DNA from: Cristatella mucedo
Lineage: Eukaryota; Bryozoa; Phylactolaemata; Cristatellidae
Direction: 5' to 3'
DNA length: 64,000 nucleotides
Assembly: GCA_009760855.2 (NCBI GenBank)
Contig: WPIO01000020.1
Coordinates: 4,316,001 to 4,380,000, forward strand
How positions within the stretch are numbered: the stretch's first letter is position 1; each line of letters starts with the position of its first letter. Positions 33,582 to 48,500 of the stretch are shown piece by piece. The notes beneath the pieces were generated by a model. The model saw nothing but the letters and a program-made list of their open reading frames with translations, had not been told where the DNA came from and ran no database searches. The translations under genes and the position numbers were made by a program.

Positions 33582-36500
33582 GGATGAAAAAGATGGATTT
33601 AAGCTTTGGGAGTCCGACCGTACATCTATAGTAGGAGTACCGATTTCAGTAGCCACTTTTGTCGACTGTGGTTTCTTCAGACGAGCTGCATTAATGATTG
33701 GTTAGTCGCACCGATTCAGCACTTTGAGGGCTAGTGGGCATGAATCTCCTACCCAGGATACTAGAGTCTGGCGTAGCGAGTAGGTGGTTGGCTGGGATAC
33801 GTGCTGTGGAGGCAGGAAAGTCGGCCTGTAGCCTACGCTCAAGCTGTCCCGAGCATGCCAGCAGATCTGAAGGCTCGATGGTCGCCGGCAATCAGGCAGG
33901 CACACAGATGCTTCCGAATGCCCCTGCTGGAGGAGCATGACCCTACAGGCTCTCGCCAACACACTGCTCGCCCGGGAGGTGCCGGTCTTCCTGCAGGGCG
34001 AGGGGGGTCGGAGAAGGCCTCTAGACTGGCTAGCTCAGCATCTGTTCTCCCACCATCAAGCCTGCTGCTGTCGGCCAAGTTGCTTAACAGGGAGGTGGCA
34101 AAATTCTCGGGGGTCTCAGCTGAGAGATTTTGAGGCCCAAGGCCAAGGGCGCTGTTTGAGCAGCTCCGTTGGTCGTCAGTGAAACGCAGCACATCGTTCA
34201 CAATCCAGAAGCTGCGATTTCAAAATGGCTGGAAAGAAAAAGACTTTCAAGGCTTCTGCATTCCCCTGATATGGTCCACAAAGAGAATGAAGGCCCGTCA
34301 GGACATTTAGATGTTCTAACAAATTAGCAGATCCAGAACAGCTGCCTGTCGAAGAGACGAGCCTTTTGCCACTCCAGGATCGTTGCTCTCACGAGTTATT
34401 CCCTGAGCACATTAGCTCAGTGCACACATTCGACAAAATCACAGCTCTTTGCATCACTCTTTCCTGCCGAGCTGGTTTGGTCCAGCGGTTAAGGTGCTCG
34501 CCCCGACCAAGGTGTGGCTGAGGTCGTGGGCTCAAGCCCCGAGGCATATGTGAGGCGCTTAAAAAGAGATTAAGTTCTCCTGGGGCGCTGTACATATGAA
34601 TTATATTTACTTATATTCCTAGTTGAATTCAAAAGCAGGGTGCCCACTTTTAATTACAGTATTTACCAATATGCTAGATTTAGATATATGACCTGCATCT
34701 GAGATGGTGATATCCTATGTTCCTCTCGGTGCATGCTCAATGGCTAGGCTACCATCTTATGCTTCATTATTGCATTAACGGGCGCTGGCAATTCACAAAT
34801 ATTTGCTTAGCAGTGCATTTAGTAATAACAATAATAGGTCATTTGCATAGCACCCTAAGAGAATTATAATTACATTATGATTATAATTACAACTAGCTGC
34901 AATGGAATCGATGACCAGTGGTTGGTGACATGGTATCACACTTAGACAAGCAGGCAAAGGCAACCACGCATCACAATTAGGTTAGAAACAAAAAGACCCA
35001 AAGGGGCACTGATTAGTAGGTGACCTCTGGCTAGTAAAATGCACTGAATCATGCACAGGTAAGGACGCAGGAACAAAAAAGATAAGTTCACCGGGGGCGA
35101 ATGAAAAGCGGACCCGAACAGATGATGTGCGTTTAGCCTCGACTTAAATGATACAAGGTCATTGCAGGTACTGGCCTAGTTGGAAGAGAGTTCCACACTT
35201 TTTGTGAATACGACCTGAAGGCTCAATCACCAAAAGATTTTAATTTAGTGCAAGGGACGACGAGATGAGTACATGCTGATGAGTGAGTAGTGAAGGAGCA
35301 CACAGATGGAGAAAGAAGGTCGGATAGGTAGGCTGGCGCAAACGAGTAACAAGATCAGTAAGCCAGACAAGTGATCTTTAAATTGATTTGATACTTGATA
35401 GGGAGCCAGTGAAGCTCAAACAGCAGTGGTGTGATGTGGCAGCTACGCCACCAACAACAGACCAGGCGAGCTACTTAGCCTTGCACCAAAACGATAAAGG
35501 GCGGAAGTCCAGAATAAAGGGAATTGCAGCAATTTATGGGATGTCACAAAAGCAGGTATTAGTTTGGCTATCCTACTCTTATTTAAGTGGGACTTGCTTT
35601 TGGTGATGTTCCGTACATGAGAGGAGGATGACTTAGTAGCGGAGGAATTGTGCTCAGCTAACGACAAGTCATTTTGGAATGGTAAGCCTAGATTACAGTA
35701 AGATGTCACGGGACTGATGCTAACTAAAACGATCTTAAGCATTAGGTCTTCTGACTTTCGGGTGACACTAGGCCTGCAGAAATCCAATGCCAATGGGATT
35801 CAGGGACCTCGAGGTCGAGAATCCACAACTAGTTAGCAGGAAACCAGGATGGCCCTTACCTAGTTACATTACATACAGCCAAATACTCAACGTAAACTTC
35901 TACACCGAGCCTACTCGTATAAAGTCAGTACCATGAACGCAAAGCAGCAAGGACATGAACGTGTGGCGCCAGAGCTCACGTGCCTGTGGTTTCGCAGATA
36001 GGGCAGTACGTGGTGAAACACCGAAACTAGGACCGGCACGGCTTTGTCCTTATCTTCGCTCGGATATACAACATCCAACAAGCTTGCCAAGATCTACAAC
36101 GAGGTCAGCTAATCGGTCAGAACAGTGGCAGCAGCTTCACACACCTGCAGCGCATGCATGTACAATGTATAATGCATGCACAAAGGGTAGCAACAAAGCT
36201 AGGCCCAGCGCAGTAAGGTGCAGCTCGAAGAGACGGCTACGATTTTACGTACCTGGTCTACTTGCTCTTCACTTGCTTACAACCCTCGACCCCTATCTAA
36301 TTGCAGACCAGGTCGCAGGAGACCAATCAGATACCATCTCGGTATCGACGTCGCAGACACTCTCACCTGTTCTAATCACCGGTATGCCTTCTTAGCAATA
36401 TTAAATTTCAACTCGTGCAGAACCTACTATTATATCAGTTATTCTTCGCTTTACTTAATAATCACCCCTGGTTGTCACCTAACCGTCCCAAACCTACCCT

Positions 36501-39500
36501 TACAAGGCTGAACTTTCGTTCATAGCAAACTGCAGTGACTGCTTGGTTTGATTTGTGCTGCTTTTATTTTACTCTCGGGAGCAGATACAAATTGATGTGC
36601 TCCACATGGGAAGCCTAACATGCATGCAGAGTTCACTATCTCCTAGTACTGTGCAGTGATTCTATTTACAATCGCCAATACTTTCAAAGGTTACAGCGCA
36701 GCCAACGAGGACAGGTTGGTATGCAGATGGCATGTCAGCAGTACAAAATCTGGTACTTCATTAGTCAGTATAGGTTAACATGAAATCCTTGCTTAATGAA
36801 GCTAATGTTAAGAAAAACACGCTAATGGTCAGAATCAGAAAACACAAGCCCGAAACTCTGCCTGAGGTGGCCAACGCCATCTACGAGGCTACACATTCGC
36901 TCTGCTCTGCCCCACTAAAATTAAAGCTGCAAGCTACAGGATATATTTGGAAAACGTGGCACAGTTCTGTGGTTGAAGATTGACTAAGGAGGCGAATTAT
37001 CTGTCACAGATTTGAGAAAGAAAAACTTGAAATGGAGTAACAGAGGATCTACAAAGTCGAGCTGCTGTTCGGGAGCAAAATTAAAGTAGCTTGAATACGA
37101 TTAAACTCCTCTTGAAAAACGACTGCACGTCATCATGGAACATGAACAGCTGAACACTTGCCAAAGTGGTGAGCTAATGCAAATAGCATTTTAAGCGAGA
37201 TGCAGAATTGCCCAGTTTGGATACTGTGTGAGGTGAGACCATATATGTAGGCCGTAAGCTCGCTTGCCACTGCATAATCGTCGGGCTTTGACAGTAAGCC
37301 ACAGAAGACAATCCGGAAACGTGGGAGTGAGTGCACTAGCAGTGCGGCTCCTATCGATAGGCTCGAAAGTTATTCGCAAGAATTGACGCTCTCTCAGGTG
37401 TGATTTCCGGGCACAGCTCTGGCCAAAGCCTTCGGCAAACGGCTTCGGTGCTGGCGAACTGAGCTGGTACCTCGGCAAGATGTTCCAGAGCCACCACGCT
37501 GTACTGCTCCATCGAGCCCACAACGGCCAGCCTCGCCGATTCGCTCGGCACAGCGCCGTCCGACGGGCCGGCCACGTACGGCTGGCTCAGCAGCGCAGCC
37601 GACGAGGATGACGGGCTGGCAATGGCAGCACCCGTGTCGTCCTCGTCATCGGAGTCCGAGTGACCGGCTACGTTATGCAGCTGCTGGCTGGACGGGGCCT
37701 TCACAGAGTAGTTCTTGCGCGTCTGCAGCCACGCAGTGGGCTCCAGCTGGGAAGCAACAATGGTGCAGCAGGAATCCACCAGTTTCTGCGTGACATCCTA
37801 AAGAAATAAAAAATAAAACGCATGACGATAATGAGGACGACTTCGACACTACCTAGCAGCAGCAGCAACAGCATCAGACGAAGTCCTGCTGCACCCAAGG
37901 CAGCTGGCCAACCTGTAACTCCTTTAGCAACTTCCTGTCAGTGTCACCTGCTGTAGCGGTCAGCTTGTGCACCACAGTTGCGAGTAACCTACAGCGGAGA
38001 AGGTGAGAGTCTAAATACACACTGTGCACAATGAAGGCCGAATCAGTATCCTGTTGCACAAACTAATACTAGCAATAATAATTATGCAGTTGTTATAGTG
38101 TCCATAGATAACTCAATCTTTTTCTGGGCACTTAAATTCTTTGTAAAGGATCACAATTCTATCACATTTCTAATGCTACGAGAACGGTCTCTTTTTATTA
38201 TTTCCAAATCAGGGATTTTTGCAGCCTTTTTTCATTGCTAGAGCTTTACTTCTATCAAATGAACGTACACAGTGCCCTGGTTATCACCCTTGCTTTATTG
38301 AATTAAAAGGAGGCCAGTGACTTCGCATCCACTTGCAAACTCAATACGTCTATACCCATGACCACATCCACATGCCATTAGTACATGCATGAGCCGGCAT
38401 GTCCAGACGAAGGCTAACAGTTATTGATATAGTTCAGTACAAACAGTAGCATCTCAGATTTACCCTACTCAATTGCACAACAAGGTCGGTAAACCACGGT
38501 AAACACCACGGACAAACCTTTCTTGCTCCTGACGGGCATTATTGGACAGGGACCAGGCACAGTGCTCATCGTAACGACCCCCGTCTTTGTATGCAGGAAA
38601 CTATGGAAGACAATACAAAACTATGGCACTAACTAACTTGACTAACACACAGAGTAACTAGAGGTAACGCTAAGAGCCAGCCCATGTGTCACTACATGCC
38701 ACGAGAACAGACAGACAGAGCTCGGATTGCAAAACAAGAAGCCACTTCTGTCGACCAAGCACAAAGCGCCTGTGGGTTGCAGAGGCTAGGTTGCACGAGT
38801 ACCGTACCGAAAACAGACTAGAGCAAAGTAGTACGGAGCGACGAGGCTAAATTGCCCTTATAAGACGGTGAAATCCACGACAAAAGGCTCCCACGGTGTG
38901 GGGAGTCTTCTGTGGCGATAGATAGGGTAGGCATCGTGCATCGCAAAAACAGACTGGCAGCATGACGCAAGACGTTTACTTTGAACTACTCTGGAATTTT
39001 GCAGTACTAATTCAATCAGGCTACGTGAAGATACCTCCATTCTCCCACAGGAAAATGACCCTAATCGCAAGGCTGGGGGGAATTCAATATTCTTTTTGCA
39101 ATAGTGTTGAATTTAGCTGAGGGCGCATGGATGCTCATTGAGTGGCTACTCAATTTTCGAGCCTCAGTTTTCTTGAGCATCTCCACGAGATTAAACGGAC
39201 AGAAGGATCAGAGCACACATGTGGGTCGTATCACTCTACTCCTCTCAGGGTGCCACACAACTTTACATCTATCAGCATGCCATAAAAATGCCTTATTGCT
39301 GTTAGTTTTTATTCTTATTACACCCGAAGACATGATTTTCTTTAGTTTACAGGACGTCTGGAGAACCATAATGCTAGATATTTGGGAATGCTTATTTCCT
39401 TCTATTGCCAAACGGCTCAGACAGGTGACTGCTAATCTTGGTTGTGTGAATTAATTTTAGTATTACAGATAAATGCACTGGTATGGACACTTTGCTTACA

Positions 39501-42500
39501 CGTTATGTGGGCTTATTTGATATACAATGCAGGATTAGAGCACACTACAGTAACTTTCTTTAATACCAGATTATGAAATCGTAAGGTCCTGCGGCCAATT
39601 TAAGTGGCCTGCCAATACTTTTGCACTTGAGTGTAGAGAAAATAATGAAATAAGGAGTGATTATAGAAACTATTGACGGAGGCATTATACAGCAAAATTG
39701 CAGGTACAGCCATCGTAAAAAGAAAAAATACAAATATAGACGTGGGTGCTGACCACGGGTTCGTCAAGTAAAACGCAGGATCGCTGGCCTGCTCACACCA
39801 ACTAAAATGCCCAACATTATGATTACCCATGCCAGCTGTTGAACCTGATTACCATAGCCTGTAAATAATGGGTAATGTATATAAAAGATTCAAGCACTAC
39901 AAGTAAACACAAATCAATGCAAAGTCCTTTATACCTTAGAAGCAAGAGCACAGCCACAGGCTGCGGGCTCTGCTGCAGAACTTCTCTGATGAAGGTACAA
40001 AAAGATGTTACATTGCTAGCCGACATTGGGCTGACTTTGAATGCATAGCACAATAGCAGATGGATGGCACCGGCGTAGAGCATCCACTGCAATCGAATAA
40101 CCATCAGAAGGTGCCATTCAATGCTCGGAAAAAGGCATATACCACTAAGGCTAGCACTGGCACAGTGTCTTCACGGCACATTTAGTAGAGGTGTGTGTGT
40201 GTGTGTGTGCGCGCGCGCATGTGGTGCGTGCACATGTGTGCATATGTGTGAGGGTTAGAGCTCAAGCATAATCCTGTTTGTGTGTATGTGTGTGTGTGTG
40301 TTTGTGCGTGTGTGGGCACGCACGTGTTTTTAAATGTGTGTGTTTGCATGTGCACAAGCGCATGCCTGTGTGGGTGCACGCATATAGTGCTGCTATGGCA
40401 GCAGCCAAGCCGTTGGCTATACACACAGCCGAAGCAGCAATGAGCAACTATACTAGCTACCTTCGAGTCACAGTCGGCAGTACCGGTCTTGGGAAAGTCA
40501 CCCTCTGAAGCAAGAATCTTGAGTAGCTTGCAGACGTTGTCAACGAGTGCATCACAGTGTAGCACCCTGATAGATGTGAGCAGGTCGATGAACGTGCTCT
40601 GTTCGGCAGTCACGACGACCAACTCCTGAGATGGCTGCAATGGCATGCACCGACGGCTGCCCAGTCACCACACAAAAGCAACACTGCATTGCAGCTGCAG
40701 GCAGCCATCGTGGGCACGAACCCATCAGAGGCCAATGCTAAAGGCCAACGCTAGGCAGCAGCATAAGCGCACACACATACATGCATTATGTTAACCTATG
40801 CATATCGCATATGTCAGCACGGACATGGACGCACGCACACACAAACAAACAAAGCTGATCTTATTTGGTCCACATACCTTCTTCAAGAACGACCCGGTCA
40901 CCCTGAGCTCATTCCACACCTGCACCATTGCAGCAAGCAGCTGCTTGACACAGCTACCGGCAGCAATGGGTGACAGTAGGCCGAGGATTTGTGCCCGCAA
41001 TTCCTCCTACAAGTGAAACTAGCATCGTGGGCACTAGCATCCTTAAGACAGAAACACCAGAAAAAGTATGCGCAGATCACATTCGTAGGTAAACCAAAAT
41101 TTGACACGACTGAAACACCCAACAACAAACTAAATTCGAAGACCCGACTTGCTAAATAGAGTCAGCGAAAAAGCTTGAATAAAAGCATCGATGATAAGAT
41201 TCTGGTCAAGCCGGGCATGAGAACCAGCAACGGTTCACAGAGTGCAGAGAAAGTACGACGGGGTTCCTGGGCTTTGAGGCACCAGGGAAAAATGGCACCT
41301 CCCTTAGGCAGGCAGATGCAACCGGATGGGGTATGGCATCTTTACTACGATTGGCACACACCGACGAATTGCTAAGCAACTGGGTTTCCCATGGGGCGAC
41401 TTTGACCGGCAAGTCTTTAATGAGATTTCGAAGATCGGCAAGGTTCTGCACCAGGATATACAGGTATGATTGTGAGACGTTCCAACAAATGGTGCATACT
41501 GATCCAAGACGAGACTTACATTGCAAGCAAAACCCTGCTACGGCCAACGAGGATTCACATCTTGATAACACGGTATTTACTCCCTGGAGGACAAAGCGAT
41601 CATATGCTTTGACAGATTATACAGGCATAATTTTCATGCATTTTGAGATGCCATGGCAAATGAAATCCTTTTCAAATAGAGAATGCCTCAATGATCTAGT
41701 GAACTGTTGAGCCCGGGAAGCCCTTTGATTTATGCCGAATAATGCAAGACCCACTCATCATTAATTTGTTAACACACGGGTGCACATGCATACGTAGACA
41801 CTGATTAGCACGTTAATAATAATAATAATAAAAATAATACATATGATATAGCGCCCTCACACAAATCACTCTCGTTCTAGGCACTTTACATTTGCTGCAA
41901 AGGAAGCACGATCGAATGGTTAGTGGTAGTATGCTAAATGACAACAGCATAATATGATTAGGGGCGACATGCACAGGGTCAACATGCAAATATGGTTAGT
42001 TGCAGCTCAGTGTCAGCACACAGAAGCACGTTAAGGACTCATCACATGGACCCACTAAATGCTGTGATAAATAGATGGGTTTGAGTCAGGCTTAGGAGTC
42101 TGGGTGGCTTCGGCTGCATTCAGATAGTACTGCTGCTGTAATACTAACTACCGACAGGCATCAAGTCATATCCTAATTTGAAAACATTCAAAAAGAAGCC
42201 GAGTGTCTAGCTGTTCCACACCGCCTTTGCTCTGTACGAGTAAACTCTCCTTTTATGCAGCTGTATAGAATAAAACTGTGCATAACCTGACTGCAACAGT
42301 GACATGTTCTGAAGTAGTCAATACAGATCTTACGGTGTGGTTGCACAGCACTAAGGTCGACGACTTGCCTTCTTGGCAATTCCCAAGTTGTTGTGAAGCC
42401 TACAAGTTTCTCCAGACTAGGGAATACAGAGACATGTTCACTCTGTCCGCCGTGCCATAACCCCAGAATCGATGTTTCCTGTGAGTTTAAAAAACTAAAG

Positions 42501-45500
42501 GCAAAACAAGCACTTACAATTTCTCAATTAGGATTAAAGAACAAGCTCTAAAGCCAAAACCAAAGCGAACTGGTCATCTGTGACGTCTATAAAGCTAAAA
42601 AAAAAGCTAGAAAAATAAGGATGCTTGCCTTTTAAAGTAAAAAGAACTGGGATCATCGAGGGGATCAGTGGTTGCCAAATCGAAGTGCATTAATACGCGG
42701 AGAAAAAAGACATGCAGGCCTCCATTGTGGCTGGATTTTAAAGGGTTGGTGCCACTTGCCGCTTACCGGAAGCATTGCTCTCTAAATTGCAGTCGATTTT
42801 CATGTTCTGGGCATGGAAATATTTCAGTGGCTGCACATATGCTACTCGCAACTTTAAAATTTCTCTTTTTGCTGAATCGCTTGTAAACAGGATCAAGACC
42901 ACTCTCTGTATGCACAGCCAATTTTTCAGTCTTATAGTATCCTCGATAATGCACCTTACACGACAGATTACTGGCTTACTTCTGTTTTTTTTCTTCGAAG
43001 TCATATGCACGTTTAGGTAGTCGTGTTGCTTCTAGTTATGTAAAAATTAGCTCGAAACAAGGGCTCTAGGGGTGTAGCATGACTTTCTGGATAAAGAGCA
43101 AAGGACCACACAGTAAGGCAGAGAATGTAGAATTGTAGATTTCAGGGATTATTCCATGCAGAGTTTTAAAGGTGATGCAGTGCACCTAGCAGCTTTAGTG
43201 ACACCCTCGCATTGCTTTCTCTTTCAAATCTATTAAAAGTGTTTAGGTGAGGGACAACTCTTCATGTGATCATTACCTACCCAAATTAGAAGTCGCACGA
43301 GTGCCAATTGCTAAAGCACCTAAAGTACGAGCTAGCTTACAATGTCACGGCTTAAAAGCAGGTGAGCTATAGCATTGTATGTTTCACAAGCATGACTTAC
43401 ACAAACTGCTTGAGGGTCAATATTGTAGAGCATGTAACATGACCCGATGGTCTACACACAACACCGACATGGGCCCAACGACTTGTGGAAGAACACTCAT
43501 CTTTACAGTAATAATAATAATAATACATTGTTATAGCACCCTCGGAGAGCCCGATCTCTTTCTAGGCCCTTTACATAAGCTGCAAAGGAAGCATGGTCTA
43601 ATGGTTAGTGGTAGCATGCTCAATGGACAACAAGCATAACATGGTTAGAGGTGACATGCACAGGGTCAGCATGCAAATATGGTTAGTGGCAGCATGCCCA
43701 GAGCCAGCATGCTTAAGCACACAGAGGACGAATCACACGGACACCTTAAGCGCTGTGAATAGACTGCCTCTTCAGCATAACACACTGAACGTGCTTCAAA
43801 ATTAGTTTAGCACAAGTAGGTACCCTGCCGACGTGCAGCGGCTCCGGGGTGGTGTCCTCTGTGGTACTGGTAGCAGCAGTGGCAGCCCAAAGGCGGTACA
43901 TTGTCGTGACAATTCTAGGCAACAGGTCGAGCATCGGCTTCTGAGAAGCCGAAGATGAAGCTTCAATCTCACCGAAATGAGCACCACCATTTCTTTCCTG
44001 TACAAAAAAAATAGTGCCTTCCTGATGGTCAACAAGACGAAGGCATTGGTTGTTCGTTAGTACATTCATGGTGATAACCGTGGTTTGAGGATTGGATCAC
44101 AAGCAGGTAGTGGTTGCATCCTACACAATAGGAAGTAAAGTAAGGTAAAGGTTAGCTGATCAAACAGCCTCATTTAGATAGCGACAGAAGAGCGTATGTG
44201 GCTCTCAACCCACTTATACTGGGAAACAAAGAATTGCCTGCTGCAGAACTCAACATGGACTAAGATCCTGTGGCAGATATCCAATAATGAATTTGGAAAT
44301 TCTGCAACTGAATCTTATCGAGGATCCAAACGAAATTTCATGCTAAACGTACAGTCATGCTGTGGCATGCCGCCAGAAATATATCAATGGCAGAACTACT
44401 GATTTTAATATCAAGAGAAGAGGATAATTTCTTGCAGCTGCCTCTCATGCTTAAGCAATTGTAGCAGCTATGATCACATGCAAAAATCTGAATAAGCAAA
44501 TAGCAAGCAACTGCTTTCGTCAGCACTTTCTCTACACAAGCTAAGACGATAAAATGAAGAAAAGTTGATCTCCCTCTTAGACACATTTATTTAACTTAAA
44601 AAGCATTTAGCTGTATGCATCCAGGGAGAAACAAAAACAACCTTACTAAACCATTTATAAGGTCAACTCCGTAGCAATTCAGCACCCCATCGGCTCACTT
44701 AGTACAACACTTGTAGAAAGTCAAACATGTGAGAAGTCGTTGGGTTCCCAGACCACGACCAGTTTCAACAGGGTAGCTGCACTATCTCTGCATACCAAGA
44801 TCCATTAAATAAGCAAAGCTTGCTGCTACCTCATTTATTCATGTGACTCCGAAGCCATACTCAAATCACAAGCCTTTTTGTCTGCTTTTCCATGGGCCTG
44901 TAGAAACATGTGCACGTAAAGAGCAGAAAAGTAAGATTCTGGGAGATTTGAAACGATGTTCCAGGCTTCCTGCAACTTCAACCACACAGGCTGACCCATA
45001 AATGAATGATGCATACCATTAAATTAAAATTAAATACCAGCTGATTTAACAGCCCCTTTTTTATAGCGACAGAAGAGCCTTTACGGCAATCACCACAGCT
45101 TGCAGTGGCCATAAAGGATCGCCCACCGCAGGATTCGAACCCACGACATCGGGACCGAGGTCGTGAAAAGCAACAGCCTTACCCAGTGTGCCATCACGGC
45201 TCGACTGCAAGACGAGGCCCGGCTGATTTGTGATGCAGGAACACAACAGAGTCTACATGCATATTCAGGTGCAAAATGCACTTTCAATTAGCTCTTTGTA
45301 CACTAAAAGGCTCAGATAGTGGGCCAATACTTCGGGAGCCGGTTAGTCTATAATGACCGGCGCTAATGCCCCATTATCCCCCTTTTCCCTGACATTCACT
45401 TGCTCCCCGGATATCGACTTCATGACCCTGTCACTCACATTGTCAAGTCCCTTCATTCTCTTGCCGAGGCCTGTATACACAAACTACTTACTTATAAGGC

Positions 45501-48500
45501 TTCCCCTAGCACCACCCACTAATCTGACTGATCGCTTAGCTGTGCCTCTAGCCAATTTCAAATCCTTCGGGAATCAAGCCTTCAGTTTAGGCGCCTAAAC
45601 CCCGGGAACTTTCTACAGACAAACATCATGATATCCCCTGAATTGATGACATTTAAAGCAGAGCTAAAAACCTACCCCTCACATCACAGCATTTGCTTCT
45701 TACTTATGTGAATCGTCCTTTAAGCTGCATTTACACTGTCAATTTTTTATAATAATAATAGTAATACACTTGTATAGCGCCCTCAGAGAATTAATTTTTT
45801 CTCTGCACTTTGCATATGCTGTAAAGGAAGCACGATCAATGACCATCTCTCCAACTAGAAAGATCATCAACAGACTTTGGCAAGGAGCATCAAACAGCAT
45901 TATGCATTTCAGAAGAAACTACGCCGAGCTGGTTTGGTCTAGCGGTTAAGGTGCTCGCCCCGACCAAGGTCTGACTGAGGTCGTGGGCTCGAGCCCCAAG
46001 GCATATGTGAAGTGCCTGAATAGAGATTAAGTTCTCTTGGGGTGCTATATAAATGAAAATGAATTATAAACTGGAATTTGGTCAAATGCAAATCTGAGCA
46101 CAAAAATGCAGCTATGTGTAGCAATGCATGGTGCAACTGTGCATGTTATTACAACCAAATATCTGACATGGTCCTTTCGAATTCTTAAATAAAAAGGTAA
46201 AAGTAAGGGTTAGCTGGATTGACGGCTAAGAATTGCTTCCTCCAGCACTCGCTCGAACCGACGATCTGGGTCGTGAAGTGCAAGCACCTACCCCTAATAA
46301 TGATAATAATAATAGCAAAATTAATAACAATACATTTTTAAAGCACCCTCAGAGACCTAAATCGTTTTCTAGGCACTTTATACATGTTGTATAGAAAGCA
46401 TTACCAGATGATAGGTGGTAACATCTGCAAGCAGAAGGCTAAGATCTAGAGGCAATATCCAGAGGTTAACAAACAGAAACCAAGACTTGCTCTATTTAAG
46501 ATTGTTTCATATGCTATTTCAATCGTGTGCTCCAGATATAATCTCTTGCTTTGATGACCACCCATTTGATAACCTAATTACCCATATGTACCGAATTTCA
46601 TAAATTGACTGAATCCATTTTTTCGTGGCTTATATGCAAGGCTTCACTCACACCAAAGGTCATACTCGAGAGCCAAATATATGCCACGGTAGTAACCTAT
46701 CAAGTCAAATTATAAAATTCTGCATGTTTAACAAGTGAATCTCATTTTATCTGCAGCATGTGTCCAGCTCGATATCAAAAGTCATTTATGTATCTTCATC
46801 CGACCTGCTCTCATAGATTGAATGATTCTGCTAGCCGATATTCTGAATGATTTTGCTGCCCAGACTAAGAACAATTTATGATCTCACCCAGAGCTCTACC
46901 TATACTGAAGATGTAAAACACGTTAGGACTATTAAGCACAACTTTAAAAAGTATACAAAAAGATCAGGGCTGAAAGATTTTGAGCCAATACTTTGTGAGC
47001 CGGCTTGTCTGTCATGCCAGGGATACTGCCACATGACACCCCCTTTCTCTGATCTGCAATGGCAACTTGGCCCATTGGGGACGGGCTTGCTATGCCAGCG
47101 GCTTTACTGCAAGGTAGCCGGTGAGGATCCTGCAGTTGCCTCTTGGTGAGCAAGTATTGGTGCCTTGTTTGGTAGCACCATCAGTGGTTTGCTTACTACT
47201 GACTGCTAGACAGAATAAACATAAATAAATATAACTCATCTGCATAGCACCCTAAGAGAACTTAATCTCTATTCAGGCGCTTCACATATGCCACAGGGCT
47301 CGAGCCCACGACCTCGGCAAACCTGTGTCGGGGCGAGCACCTAAACCCCTGGACCAATCCAGCTCGGCTAGACTGAGTCTGATTTCTATACAAACATTGC
47401 TAAATTCGGATGTGTAATCCAAATATTTTGATGTAGAGCCTATTTAATTTCCTTAAATGCACCTAGGTCAGCAGAACACATAGCGATTCTTGTGTGGATC
47501 TAGCAGATTTTCGGCTAGCGTTTTTTTAAGCAAGATAGACAGAATAGCAGAGTTTTTCCAGAAGGCAACATCCCCCCTTAGCCTTTACCCTCCTTTCCCA
47601 GCTCTACCAACTACCCAGCTCTACCACAATGCCCACCTTCTAGCCAGCCTCTGCAAACTATCTCGAAGTTCACCTTCCAGTCTAAAAAGACTACTAGCCC
47701 CCCAGGCCCGATATCTACTCGCCTGCTTCTGAGATGCTTAGATTTTCTGCCATTCACAATGAGAAATATAATAAACACGTACCAGCCTTAGGGTTTTGCC
47801 AATGAATAATACTAATAGCAATACATTTGATAAAGCACCCTCAGAGAACTCAAATCTCTTTCTAGGTGCTCTACAATTGCTGCAAAGGAAGCAGGAACAC
47901 TGAATACTTCAAGTGGGGGTACTCTCAAGCCACCTATTAAGCAAACAAAATATCACGAGAACAAAAGAACAAAAATTAAATAACTTCCCAGTCTTCCTTC
48001 TGCCGTTACAATCAAAGATGTTCAAAAGAATTGTAGCTGTAGTGAGTCAAATCTAGACAGGATTTGGAACAAAGCACACAAAGTCAGCACTGCTGCGAGT
48101 GTACAATAACTTCTCGAGAGAATTGATTTGAGGGAATCTCTCTACTAGTTCTGTTGTATTTGTAGACGGCATTTAATGCTGATTATCATCTTGCTTTGAC
48201 ATCATGGCACCGCACTGCAATGGAATAGGTCCCATCCTAATGGAAATTTCCTAGGGCAGATGTCAATGGCCAACAGACATCCGGTTCAGTATGAAGTATG
48301 GAGCACCCCGGATCTTTTCCCAGTACATTTTGTTTCAGTGTATGCTCTCCCTCTTGCTCACGAATCACCATACAGAATTTTGGCTTTCACACTATGCGGA
48401 TGATACGCTTGCAAATAATGCTTTAATCTCCCCTGCCTTTCAGCATCCCATATTCCTCAATTCTCTTGCCAATTGTATTACCAACATTTGCTTATGGAGG

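Larger units (their letters stand above)
41007..43823 (-). other. DOP1 intron between exons k and l
   Basis: Apart from the two LINE tail copies listed separately, no repeat or nested gene is recognised. Confidence 0.4.

Noticed and set aside
40278-40343. TG-rich tract as a CRISPR-like or tandem gene array
   Set aside because: It is a simple dinucleotide microsatellite; no spaced direct repeats of CRISPR type occur anywhere in the window.
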